Source: Trifolium pratense (taxonomy: Eukaryota; Streptophyta; Magnoliopsida; Fabales; Fabaceae). From it: a DNA stretch of 64,000 nucleotides. The notes under the pieces were generated by a model. It ran no database searches and was not told where the DNA came from. It was given only the letters and a program-made list of their open reading frames with translations. The stretch covers positions 27,578,409 through 27,642,408 of the forward strand of contig NC_060065.1 of NCBI RefSeq assembly GCF_020283565.1. The letters are read 5' to 3'. Below are positions 54,108 to 64,000 of the stretch, one piece after another. Within the stretch, counting starts at the first letter, position 1, and each line of letters opens with the position of its first letter. Made by a program: the position numbers and the translations under genes.

Positions 54108-56691
54108 CTTGATTTTGCTACTCCAAGTAAATATCTTAATTTGACAAAGTGTTCACGCTTGAGAGGCTTGGTGAAGATATCAGCTACTTGGTCATCTGTC
54201 TTCACGTACTCCAACTTCACATCATTGTTAGAGACACACTCTCTAATATAGTGATAGCGTGTATCAATGTGCTTACTTCGATCATGGAAAACCGGGTTCT
54301 TTGCCAAAGCTATTGCTGACTTGTTGTCAACAAATATCTTGGTTGGCTCCTTTTGCGGCAGACTTAACTCCTTTAACAGGTTTCGCAACCAGATTGCATG
54401 ACAAACACATGAAGTGGCCGCCACGTACTCCGCCTCACATGTGAAAAGAGTGACAATCGGTTGTTTCTTTGACATCCATGTGAAAGCTGTGTTTCCAATA
54501 TAGAAAACAAAACCGCTTGTACTTTTTCGGTCATCCACGTCTCCCCCCCAGTCACTATCGCTATATCCAACGAGCTTGTAATCATCAGAAACAGAGTAGT
54601 ACAAGCCTAAGTTTGTTGTACCTTTGATGTAGCGAAGAATCCTCTTTGCTGCCTTCAGATGAGTTGTTGTTGGATGCTCCATGTATCGACTTACAACTCC
54701 GACCGCATACAAGATGTCAGGCCTCGTACATGTTAAATATCGTAAGCTTCCAACCAAGCTCTTAAAGAGTGATGGATCCACTGTTTCACCTTCCTCGTGC
54801 TTTTGATAGCTTGATTCCACATTCCATTGGCATGCTAACTGGGTTTGCATCATCCATCTTGAACTTCTTGAGTACCTCCTTAGCATAACCTTCCTTAGTG
54901 ATTAGGATTCCATGATCCTCTTGTTTCACTTCAATGCCGAGATAGTAAGACATTAATCCAATGTCGGTCATCTCTTTCTTGAACTCTTCAAACATGGTTG
55001 GATTGTTCCCCGTGAAGATCAAGTCATCTACATATACTTGTCAATTCGAGCATTCGAAGCTCTTGGGGCTTGTTTCAACCCGTAGAGTGCCTTCTTTAGC
55101 TTCAAGACCTTTTCTTCTTCTCCCTTGACTTCGTAGCCTTGTGGTTGCTCAATGTAGACTTCTTCGTCAAGGACCCCATTTAAGAAGGCTGACTTGACAT
55201 CCATTTGATGTATCTTCCACTTGTTTTGAGCTGCCAACGAAATGATTAGTCTAACAGTTTCTAATCGAGCAACTGAAGCGAATACCTCGTCATAGTCGAT
55301 GCCGGCTCTTTGACTGTATCCTTTTGCCACCAATCTTACCTTGTATCTTTCAACTTCTCCTTTGGAGTTTTTCTTTGCTTTATACACCCACTTTACACCT
55401 ATCGCCTTGTGCCCTTTTGGAAGTGAGACCAACTCCCATGTTTCATTCTTCTTTATCGCCTTGATCTCTTCGTCCATGGCAGTTCTCCAAGTCTTCTTCT
55501 CAAATGCTTCTTGGAAATTCATGGGCTCGCAATCCGCAAATAGACAAAAAAGAGTAAGATTGTCTTGATTTTCGGTTACCTCGTAAATCTCTTGCAAACT
55601 TCTAAAGTGAGGAGTCTTTTCACTAGAGCTTTCTCCTTCTTCAGAACTCGGGGTTGGTGAAGCCGGCGGAGTAGCAAGATCTTCTCTTGATTCCTCTGGT
55701 TCCACATCATCTTCTTCAAATTGTGGAAAGAAGTTGTAGTCCTTATTACTCGTTTTCCAATCCCACTCTCCTTCTTCAACGAAAATGACATTTCGACTAA
55801 TGATAGTCTTCCCCGTATCAGGATTATAGAGCTTATAGCCTTTGGAGTTGGCGTCGTAACTAATGAAGATGTACTTTTCACTTTTGTCATCCAGTTTTCT
55901 TCTTTTCTCGTCCGGTATATGAGCGTGAGCTATGCTTCCAAAGACTCTTAGATGGGAAATTCCAGGCTTTCTTCCACTCCATGCTTCTTGTGGTGTTTTT
56001 CCCAACACGCTTCTTGTTGGAGAACGGTTTGATAGATAAACAGCGCACGCAACAGCTTCTGCCCATAGTTCCTTTGGTAGTCTCTTGCTCTTTAGCATGC
56101 TCCTCGCCATCTCAAGGATTGTCCTGTTCTTTCTCTCTACCACTCCATTTTGTTGAGGGGATCTTGGTACCGTCAATTGTCGTCGATTGCCATTGTCTTC
56201 ACAATACTTAAGGAATTCGTTTGAAGTGAACTCTCCTCCTCGGTCGGATCTTATGGCTTTAATCACGAACCAGGGCTTTAAACTTTTTGAAGTTTTCAAA
56301 CACTTCTGATTTCTCCTTCAAAAAGTATACCCATGTTTTTCTTGAAAAATAGTCAATAAAGAGAAGGAAGTAGTTACTCTTACCGAGTGATCTTGGCTTG
56401 ATCGGACCGCACACATCTGTATGTATAAGCTCCAACGGCTTTTGCGCTCTTGAGCTCGACTCCTTAAGGAAGCTCATTTTGAACTACTTTCCAAGTAAAC
56501 ATCCTTCACATACTTGATTGGGGTGGTTGATGTAAGGCAACCCTCTGACCATTTCCTTCTTAGAGAGCAACTCTAATCCTCCAAAATTAAGATGCCCAAA
56601 TCGAAGATGCCAAAGCCATGACTCTTCTTTGTAGCACATTTTGAGACATTGCGCAACATCATTTTGTATGTTGAGCACGAACATTCTATTT

Positions 56692-57459
56692 TTTTTATTT
56701 TTTTTTTGTAAAAAAACAGGAGTAGCAAAGTGCTACTGCCTCAAAAGATATATAAATAGATAGATGAGGATAGAGATACAAAAAAAAGGAGGGGGACTAG
56801 ACCAAAACCTCCCTAACTAAGTACAACCCTATAGAAGGGTTTACCAAGCCTGTTAGATTCAAAGTTATCTTTAATAACAAAAGGGATATCATTCCACAAG
56901 GTGAGCCTATCTAAATTAAGACCAACATTAGCCAATCTATCTGCACAATGGTTACCCTCTCTAAAAATATGAGATACAATAATGTTCATGTGACCTGCAA
57001 GCTTAATACAGTTGAACCAACGATTACTTAAAGACCAAGGCACCAGATTTGAGGATTTGTAGGCATTCACTACAAGCATTGAATCTGACTCAATCCACAT
57101 ATTTCTCCATCCTCTAGCATCTGCAATTTCAATTGCAGTCATAAAACCACAAAGCTCTGCACTGAAAGCAGAGGCCATGTCTGTTTTAGAAGCAAACGCG
57201 CACAAGAACTCTGCATTGCTATTTCTAAAAATTCCTCCACACGCAGATGCCGTAGGTGTTGAAGCACCATCAGTATTGCATTTAATCCACTGAGGGGGAG
57301 GTGGCTGCCAAATAACCTCCTTCAAGTTCATAGGCTTTGTAGGATGTATGGTTACCATGAATGCTTTGAGCATAGAAAAATCAGAAATGGTACCAGAAGA
57401 AAGGGCTTTGGTATGATTACCTGCTAAAACTACATTTGCAGCAACCCAAGACATAGAAG
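56692..57459 (-). mobile_element. 5'-truncated LINE inside the copia gag-pol
   Basis: About 770 bp with an A-rich 3' tail (plus-strand T-run at 56691-56708) and the target duplication ATTCTATTT (56683-56691, 57460-57468). It codes on the minus strand for the C-terminal RNase H of a plant L1-type LINE, from about 57459 to 56813: KCNTDGASTPTASACGGIF, SAELCGFMTAIEIA, WIESDSMLVV and GNHCADRLAN hold the expected D, E, D, D residues. The endonuclease and RT are missing, so it was truncated during insertion. Confidence 0.88.
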
Positions 57460-58805
57460 ATTCTATTTCTCGACATTGGAACCTTAGCAATGAACTTGTT
57501 TGAATGATCTCTTATAGAAAGATTATTATTCTTCAATTGAATGTCATAACTTTTCTCTAAGAGTTGTCCTAGACTCAAGATGTTGCTCTTCATGTTTGGC
57601 ACATAGTAAACATTGGAAATAAATTGATGATCCCCATTTTTCAAACGGATGAGAACGTTTCCTTTACCTTTCACTGCCACTTTTGATTCATCTCCGAAAG
57701 CCACGTTCCCGTTCACTGATTCGTCTAACTCTACGAACATGCTTCTTAGCCCACACATTTGGTTGCTTGCACCGCTATCAAGGTACCATTGATTATCTCC
57801 ACCTCTTTCATTATCTTTGTGTGCCAACAATAATGTTCCATCTTCTTGGTTTATTTCTTCAACATAATTGGCCTTCTCTTCAACTCTATGATTTCCAGGA
57901 GCTCTACATTCGAAAGCATAATGCCCAAACTTCTCACAATTATAGCATTTAACCCGTGACTTATCGTACCTTGGTTTTGGAGATCCTCTCCCACAACCTC
58001 TTGATGAGATTTCTCCTCTTTGGTTGTTGTCATCATTAGGTCTCCAACCTCGTCCGCCTCCATATCCACGACCACGACCACGTTCTCGAGCGCCACCTCG
58101 TCTTTGGTTGCTTCGACCATGCTTTTCTCTAGGTGAATCGACTCGTGTCTTGAGTACTTGCTCCTCGATATCTTCCTTCTTCTTCTTCTTTTCCTCATAA
58201 GCTTGCAACGACCCAAGAAGCTGCTCCATTGTCATGTCCTCTAAATCTTTTGTCTCTTCGATGACGGTGACAATATGCCCAAACTTTGGATCTACCGATC
58301 TAAGAACTTTCTCCATTATTCTTACATCATCATACTTCTCTCCGTTTCTTTTTAGATTATTAGTAACCGTCAAAACTCTTGAGAAGTAATCAGAGATAAG
58401 TTCACCTTCTTTCATATGCAAAGCTTCAAACTCTCCTCTTAGTGTTTGAAGACGTACCTTCTTTACTTGATCGGCTCCCTTGTAAGAAGTTCGAAGTTTC
58501 TCCCATGCTTCTTTAGCCGTCGTTGCTCCCGAGACCTTCTCGAACGTGTCTTCATCTAATCCTTGATAGATTAGACAGAGAGCCTTCTTGTCTCTCTTCC
58601 TCGAGTCTCTCAAACTATTCTTTTGAGTTTGAGATAAAGTACCTCCATTCTCCGGGATTACAAGGCCTTTCTCGACTATCTCCCACACGTCTTGTGCGCC
58701 AAGGAGAGCCACCATTCTCAGACTCCAATTGTCGTAGTTGCTCTTTGTGAGCATCGGGACTTGGAGAGGAACACCATTATTCGCCATCTTTAGGAGGACC
58801 TTAAA

Positions 58806-58818
58806 GCTCTTGATACCA
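58806..58818 (-). promoter_or_regulatory. primer binding site of Tork-type element
   Basis: On the minus strand TGGTATCAAGAGC, three bases after the 5' LTR; one extra A compared with the usual TGGTATCAGAGC. Confidence 0.8.
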
Positions 58819-58821
58819 CTT

Positions 58822-59195
58822 TGTTGGAAGGAAGCTTTAATAGGTGGAGAAAGTGTTTAAGTATTTGAGAGAGGATATGAAACTTGTTGGAAGGGAATGC
58901 TACTTATATTATTGAGTGTTTGTAATTTTTTGGCTTGATTTACAAATGACTAGCTCTCCCCTATTTATAGCCTTCAAGGGAGAGTTCTACATACTTCAAG
59001 AGACTCTTCTACATAATTCTATGAGAGAGTTCTACACACTTCTCTCTACTACTACATACATTTTCTACTATGACTTCTACTTATTTCTACATATCTCTAG
59101 AACATTCTTTAGACTTACTACTTATTACTAAATTTGGGCTTAAACTTCCTAAGGCCCAAAACTAACAAACCCAAAATCAATTTACATATTCAACA
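58822..59195 (-). repeat. 5' LTR of Tork-type element
   Basis: 374 bp; differs from the 3' LTR by one T insertion and a few substitutions. Confidence 0.93.
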
Positions 59196-59411
59196 CATTA
59201 CGCCTCTTTCCACATGAATTTAGATTATATTTTAGTATTTTTTTATTAAAAAAAAGTTAAATATCCAAAATTATTTTCTCTCAACAATATTTTTTTAAAT
59301 AAAGAAAAAAATAATAGAGAAAATGGTTTGTTTAATACTCAAATTAAAATAAAAAATAAATATATGAACGTAATTTAAGAGATTGTTTAAGCGTTTCTTA
59401 TTTAAAATAGG

Positions 59412-60186
59412 TGTTGGGCATAAATTTGGTATTTATCAATTAAATACAAGTGGTGGGTCCAATATTTATTTGAAGGTTATGTTGTTAAAATAAAACTTTC
59501 AAATATTGTGTCGAAACTTCAACTGTGTCGAAGTGGGAAGGAGTTTCGAAGGAATCGAAGTTTATTGCTTGAAGGTTAGTTCGCCAAGAGGCGCGTCGAA
59601 ACGGTGAAGCAGATCAAAGGGCCAGCCAATCCAGGCCCATAGAAACAACAATGGCCCAATAGAGAATTGGCGCGCACTGAAGAAAGAAGAGTCGAACGTG
59701 GAGAACGTGGGTCGACGTGGCAAATCGAAGAACGTCCAGATGATCAAGGAGCAGTTACCACTTCGCCATAGTATTTATAGTAGTTTTTCACTAAGAATCA
59801 GGGTCACAAAATTTTATACAAAATTTTCTCTGAAAATTCTAAGTACTCAGCGATCGAACGAAAGGAATCTTGAAGAGAAGATGTATGTTTTGTGAACCAT
59901 TTAGTTTGTAATTGCTTTTCATTCAATGCAATTTACTTTCCAGCAATGTTCTTTAGTTTTATTTGATATCTGTTCATGAAACTGTTGTTTCGAGGCGATT
60001 CGAACTAGCTTTTTCTTTTATTGTTTGCACAAGATTTAATTCTTAAGTGTTTGTTATACTTTTTAGACGAACACTCAAACATTTTTCTAATTAAACAAAA
60101 CACAAAATTGTCCTGAGATTTACTAGTTGATCTCTCGAGTTTAAATACTTAAACTAGCGGTTGTTTACCAAATTCCTACGTAAACA
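59412..60186 (+). repeat. 5' LTR of a Ty3/gypsy element
   Basis: 775 bp, TGTTGGGCATAAATTTGG ... TACGTAAACA, with a TATA-like GTATTTATAG at about 59770. It is followed by a primer site and a gag ORF. No partner LTR lies in the window, since the rest of the element is cut by SIRE-C and runs off the end. Confidence 0.7.
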
Positions 60187-60189
60187 AAT

Positions 60190-60207
60190 TGGCACGCCTA
60201 GTGGGAC
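60190..60207 (+). promoter_or_regulatory. primer binding site of gypsy element
   Basis: TGGCACGCCTAGTGGGAC, three bases after the LTR. It differs from the Met-tRNA sites of the copia elements; TGGCACGCC-type sites are seen in plant gypsy elements. The tRNA is not assigned. Confidence 0.65.
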
Positions 60208-60339
60208 TGCTTTTGTGTTTGTTTAATAACATTTGTGTTGTGGAATGAGAAACTTGTTGTCTGTTCGTAACATTCGATAGGTTATGGTTAGAACTACTCA
60301 AAGATATAACTCTATAGTAAAAACCAAAGTTCTAGAGCA

Positions 60340-61417
60340 ATGAGTAGTGAGGCAAGTTCGAGTGGAGGAATCGATCCATCCACACAGAGTTCGAGCACGA
60401 CTAGTTCAGTAACTGCTTCGACGGTTTCTAGTCCTGCAATCTCGAACGTTCATGATGTCATTCCAACCATGACAATAACAACTATGGCATTCCCGTCTGT
60501 AACTGCCGGTTATGGACGTATAAAAGGATCTTCAGGGTTCAATCCTATGTATGGGCCTCCCCCTACACTTGGTCTTGAAATGCCAGTGTTCGAACCTGAT
60601 AGGTATACCTCTTCTAGGGTAACTTCCACACCTTTAACCATTGCGTCTGTTTTTTCATTAAGACAACAAATGGATGAGAGTAATCATGAAATGGTTAACC
60701 TCTTGACGCAGCAAATTGGTACTGTGTTTAATCCATTAATTCACAATACCAATGACAGTTACCAAATGGTAGCATGTCAAATGAGTCGAATTGCTGATTT
60801 TTTTGGTACACCCCCTCCACCACCAAGAGTAAATCCGGTTACTCCACAAGTAATATTACCTGCAATGTCTGCAATTCCAGTGCAACAAAGGCCAGCTTAT
60901 GTGGCCAATGAAACAGTGCTGAACCCAACACCTGCACCAATTATACAAGAGGAGACTCATTACCCATACGAGGTTAATCAAAACCCTCCAGTGGTTAATC
61001 AAAATCCTCTAGTGGTTAATCAAAATCCTCCAGTGGTGATGGTTAGGAGAAACCAAGATGCTGATGAGGTGGTCCGAGAGGTTCAGAACAATAACTTACT
61101 TGGCCAAAATAACTTGACTAACATAGTCGAAACGATTCTGGCCCAAAATGGCCTGAACACAGGTTGTCGAAGGCCGAATTTTGTCTCTGCATTCAATGAG
61201 TATGTGTTACAAACAGAGTTGCCAAGGGGTTGGAAAGTCCCAAAGTATACTAAGTTTGCTGGGGATACTAGTGAGTCAACTGTAGAACACATTGCTAGGT
61301 ACTTAGCTGAATCTAGGAATTTGGCAAATAATGAAAGTCTGCGAATGAAGTACTTTCCCAATTCGCTTACCAAGAACGCTTTTACTTGGTTCACAACTTT
61401 GCCTCCCAATTCGATTC
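60340..61417 (+). pseudogene. Ty3/gypsy Gag, truncated by SIRE-C
   Basis: ORF from ATG at 60340 (MSSEASSSGG). The N-terminal ~140 residues are Ser/Thr-rich. A Pro/Asn/Gln-rich linker has three copies of NQNP-P/L-VV (about residues 207-230). The retrotransposon Gag core follows from about residue 275 (RPNFVSAFNEYVLQTELPRG, then FAGDTSESTVEHIARYL and NAFTWFTTLPPNS). At 61418 the SIRE-C LTR interrupts it, so the last ~25 residues of the open frame come from the LTR. Zinc knuckle and pol are not reached in the window. Nothing before the break is damaged. Confidence 0.85.
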
Positions 61418-62460
61418 TGAAATTCCTGGCACACAGTGGACAGGTGTTGATCAAGGTGTATCAACACTTGTCTGTATTAGACAGGTGTTGCTAAAGGTGC
61501 GCCAACACTTGTCTATAAACAGAGCACAGAACATAAAACAATAAAGACAATAAAGTAAATGGCACACAAGAGTTGTTAACCCAGTTCAGCCTAACAGCCT
61601 ACTCTGGGGGATACCAGTCCAGGAATGAAGTCTACTATCAGCAGTATTACTTCGAAGCTAAACTCACCCGTTTACAACTTCTCACTTAATCACTACCCAA
61701 TGACACTTCTACCTAGGAACTCCTAGATATGAGACCCCGTCCCAATTCCCACCTTAACAACACACTCAGCGTTGTTACAAACTTCAACGATTGCAACAGG
61801 TGGAGACACACTCCTATGAAAACTAGGATTCACTCTTGCTTAAAAGCTTGCGAGCAAATCACACAACACACTAGAACAATCTCCGTGCTTCAAAGCTTAG
61901 GAGAAGTTCACACTTACAACTCAATAACACTCAGGTCCTAAGCTTGCATCAATGAGACACAAGAAAGGCTCACAATTAACACTCTAAAATCCCTAAAACA
62001 CACGCTTTGTAAGACACGATTTTAGATGCTTGAAACCATATGCTTGCCTTCGTATTTATAGTAGTAGAACGACTTGGGCTTCAAGACAAAATTAGGGCTT
62101 CTTGAATTGCGGCAGCAGTGATATATTTTTGAAAATAATAGTTCTATTTTTGAAACACACAAATATATTTTCCAAAAATATAATTCCTTTAGAAAATATA
62201 ACTAGGGTTTCGGCTGCCTCCTGAAACACATTAAACACGCGCGCTTTCCTCTGTAAGAAACCTTGAAACAATTCTTCAATCAAATCTTCAAAAGATTGAG
62301 TAGAAATTAAAACCCGCTAGCTGGCGCGCACAGATACAGAGACAGGTGTTGTTCCAAAGTGTACCCACATTTGTCACAACACTTGGGGTCAGCACATATG
62401 TCTCAACACTTGGCTAAAGGATGTTTTTGCAAAATGTAGCCAACATACAAAAACCCAACA
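61418..62460 (-). repeat. 3' LTR of SIRE-C
   Basis: 1043 bp; on the minus strand TGTTGGGTTTTTGTATG ... GGAATTTCA. Followed on the plus strand by ATCTCCCCCTTTGGC, the polypurine tract. GGTGTTG...CAACACTTG motifs crowd both ends (61440-61516, 62342-62415). Confidence 0.9.
61573..61622 (-). promoter_or_regulatory. LTR block shared by the three SIRE elements
   Basis: On the minus strand TGGTATCCCCCAGAGTAGG ... CTGAACTGGGTTAACAA, as in SIRE-A and SIRE-B. Confidence 0.65.
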
Positions 62461-62476
62461 ATCTCCCCCTTTGGCA
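62461..62476 (-). promoter_or_regulatory. polypurine tract of SIRE-C
   Basis: On the minus strand GCCAAAGGGGGAGAT next to the LTR. Confidence 0.8.
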
Positions 62477-62528
62477 AATTTTGGCTAAAACAATATTAGA
62501 CCAGTATATAGAGAGATACAGTATTCCC

Positions 62529-62564
62529 TTTCCTTCGAGTCAACATGATCACATAACTAGGAAA
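62529..62564 (-). promoter_or_regulatory. hairpin upstream of the polypurine tract
   Basis: On the minus strand TTTCCTAGTTATGTGATC ... TTGACTCGAAGGAAA; a single copy of the SIRE-B hairpin. Confidence 0.6.
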
Positions 62565-63009
62565 ACTACTTCCAAAAGATGTAAGTAGCATCCGAGGCAA
62601 TGCAACAGCGGAATAAAAACAACTAGCCTCATGGAACAACACAAGAGAGAAATAAACTCCCATAGTAGATGCTAAGAAGTAGGAGAAATAAACTCCTAAT
62701 AAAACATCTGAGAAAAATAAATTCTCAGCCATAGTGGATAGTGGACTCATTAGTCAGGTCCCATAACACTTGGCACAACACTTGTCATCAAATACATTCA
62801 GGCGATCAAGAGATACTATCACTCACACTCCCCCTGAATTCATGCATACAAACATCAGATAGAGAAAGAATATTCACTACTCCCCCTCAACACATGCATA
62901 TTACTCACACTCCCCCTCAATACGAGCATAGATCATTAGCGCAGAAACAGTCACCAGATGTAAGAACATCTGTCCACACACTTGTCACACACACACACAC
63001 AAATGTTCA

Positions 63010-64000
63010 CATAATCCATTTTCGTTATTGGAACCCAAGTTTCCAATGTTCACATACAATCATGAATGCATGATTACTTTTAAACACATCAAATACATGA
63101 CGCTATCTAGCTCGAAGCTAATCATTCACTGATGCGGAAACACAATTCCAACATCTAACACATTAGGATAACACAATATCCTATCACTCAATTCATAATT
63201 ATTCACATGATAATTATCTGCATACTCCTTTTTATACACACAAGGTTTCATTTACACTTATGTCATAAAACATACATCATTCTCTTATCATTGCAAATTA
63301 ATGCTAAAACATATACATTGCTCACATTAAGCTACAACTTATTGCATACACGTTTATCATTCATATAACGATTAACAATAAGCATTATCAGTATCAACAT
63401 GTATCAACAATCATGTAAGGATACTCTTAAACCATGATACAAGTGCCTAATCACACTTATAAACAATAACAAAAGTTGCAGGTTCAGTACTGTTCGCTAA
63501 GCGAATCCATAGCGAACAGGTAGCGAACTTATTCGCTAAGCGAATCTCCTTTCGCTGTAGCGAACTACATCAGAGGATTACAGGTACATGGCGAACAGGT
63601 AGCGAGCTTGTAGCGAGCTTATTCGCTGTAGCGAGCTACTGTTCGCTAAGCGAACTACACCAGAAAGAAAATCTGTTCTTGAGTTTTCTAAGGCGGTTTA
63701 ACATCAAATCAACTCAAAAATTCATCCAAACATGTTATAAATTCATATAAACAGCCATTCCAAACATATATGGTATCAAGGAACATTAATCATCCCTTCC
63801 AAACATCCAAATACCTCAAATAATCAAAATCAAGCCAATTTCTTGAGTTTTAAGCAACTTTCATAAACTTTCCAAAAATGATCCAAACACATACATATTC
63901 ATCATGGAATCAAACTAGTGATTAACACATACAAAGTGATGATGAAGAACATCATACTCACATACAAAAGCTTATCGAAAGTCTAAAAGAAATTGAGTGG
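63010..64000 (-). mobile_element. Ty3/gypsy LTR-like segment, partial
   Basis: Read on the minus strand, blocks such as TTATAACATG, a motif cluster, CTTACATGATTGTTGAT, GCATTCATGA and TTCCAATAA follow in the same order as in the solo LTR 15881-17944. It is therefore a related LTR in the opposite orientation, inserted in SIRE-C. The left border is not sharp and the right end lies outside the window. No coding DNA. Confidence 0.55.
63487..63652. repeat. TTCGCTAAGCGAA / TAGCGAAC motif cluster
   Basis: About fifteen copies of AGCGAA or AGCGAG and their complements within 165 bp, including TTCGCTAAGCGAA three times. It occupies the same place in the LTR as the GCCTCAAACG cluster at 16620-16775. 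Confidence 0.8.

Larger units (their letters stand above)
54083..58787 (-). pseudogene. Tork-type gag-pol pseudogene
   Basis: Gag begins at 58787 with the UBN2-type core, then a Gly/Arg-rich stretch, one zinc knuckle (CYNCEKFGHYAFEC) and protease (WYLDSGASNQMCG). The frame runs to about 57469, where a LINE interrupts it after VPMSRNR. It resumes at 56684 (MFVLNIQNDVAQC) with LWHLRFGHLNF. A stop at about 56484 precedes integrase (HTDVCGP), a frameshift lies near 56290, then IRSDRGGEF and [13 protein letters not shown] contains [15 protein letters not shown] and [12 protein letters not shown] but jumps after ARIDKY directly to YVDDLIFTGN, with about 30 residues deleted and the frame shifted. 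RNase H (YSDSDWGGDVDDRKS) ends at 54083. The first two integrase acids, the Glu and YVDD survive, but not as one protein. Confidence 0.93.
53724..59195 (-). mobile_element. Tork/Tnt1-type Ty1/copia element
   Basis: 5472 bp in minus orientation with LTRs of 373 bp (53724-54096) and 374 bp (58822-59195), TG...CA ends and the target duplication CATTA (53719-53723, 59196-59200). I saw few LTR differences. The primer site is 58806-58818. It carries gag-pol broken by a LINE insertion, a stop, a frameshift and a deletion in RT. The lineage call rests on the Gag start (MANNGVPLQVPMLTKSNYDN) and the primer site. Confidence 0.95.
61418..64000 (-). mobile_element. third SIRE-type element (SIRE-C), partial
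   Basis: The 3' LTR and the 3' non-coding region of a minus-strand SIRE-type element; the rest lies beyond the window. GATTC (61413-61417) should be its target duplication. Related to A and B by LTR ends, the shared LTR block, hairpin, polypurine tract and repeated CCCCCT tracts (about 62827, 62880, 62910). It is interrupted by gypsy LTR-like DNA from about 63010. Confidence 0.8.

Noticed and set aside
63487..63652. CRISPR array or satellite
   Set aside because: Short palindromic words with irregular spacing in a eukaryotic LTR; no regular repeat-spacer pattern.

Overview
The window is plant nuclear DNA, almost certainly from a dicot and most likely a legume. It is AT-rich and packed with Ty1/copia elements of the SIRE/Maximus type (gag-pol plus an env-like ORF), a Tork/Tnt1-type copia, Ty3/gypsy LTRs, a CACTA element, a TRIM, MITEs and intron-bearing fragments of plant genes. 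No intact, clearly functional host gene was found. The legume assignment is inference from element types, not from a database match.

Layout. 1-502: copia integrase remnant. 796-4728: MITEs and small DNA elements (Harbinger-like, fold-backs, Stowaway). 5034-9647: complete but decayed minus-strand copia with short LTRs, target-site duplication (TSD) AACCA. 10359-23887: complete minus-strand SIRE-type element (SIRE-A, 1006-bp LTRs, TSD ATCTT). Its RNase H reading frame is split by a copia solo LTR (14840-18405), itself split by a gypsy solo LTR (15881-17944). 25444-29139: intron-containing pieces of four unrelated genes in one orientation (CAX exchanger, SKU5-like multicopper oxidase, BEACH protein, RPA-like OB-fold protein), as expected of a gene-capturing transposon, possibly a Helitron. 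30273-30628: TRIM with matching LTRs. 31443-34717: non-coding LTR element (LARD-like). 35458-50140: CACTA element carrying a captured bHLH fragment and disrupted by SIRE-B (38798-48796). SIRE-B has an open gag-pol, an in-frame env-like ORF behind a leaky-type UAG, and LTRs in which I saw no difference. 50874-51872: Mutator-like non-autonomous element with a perfect 9-bp TSD. 52240-53567: PPR pseudogene. 53724-59195: Tork-type copia, inactivated, with a truncated LINE inside. 59412-61417: gypsy LTR, primer site and gag, cut by a third SIRE-type element (SIRE-C) whose 3' LTR is 61418-62460. 63010-64000: part of a gypsy LTR related to the one at 15881.

How the parts act together. SIRE-B is the only element here that looks capable of making all its own proteins: Gag, protease, integrase, reverse transcriptase and RNase H from one ORF, and an env-like C-terminal extension by readthrough of UAG-CAG-UUA. 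The same stop context is kept in SIRE-A. Comparing the three SIRE elements shows shared cis-structures (an LTR block, a hairpin before the polypurine tract, repeated CCCCCT tracts). Each also carries its own short palindrome, repeated in the LTR and, where visible, in coding linkers and 3' non-coding DNA: GATGTT/AACATC in A, GATGCT/AGCATC in B, GGTGTTG/CAACACTTG in C. This family-specific palindrome code is the most unusual signal I found.
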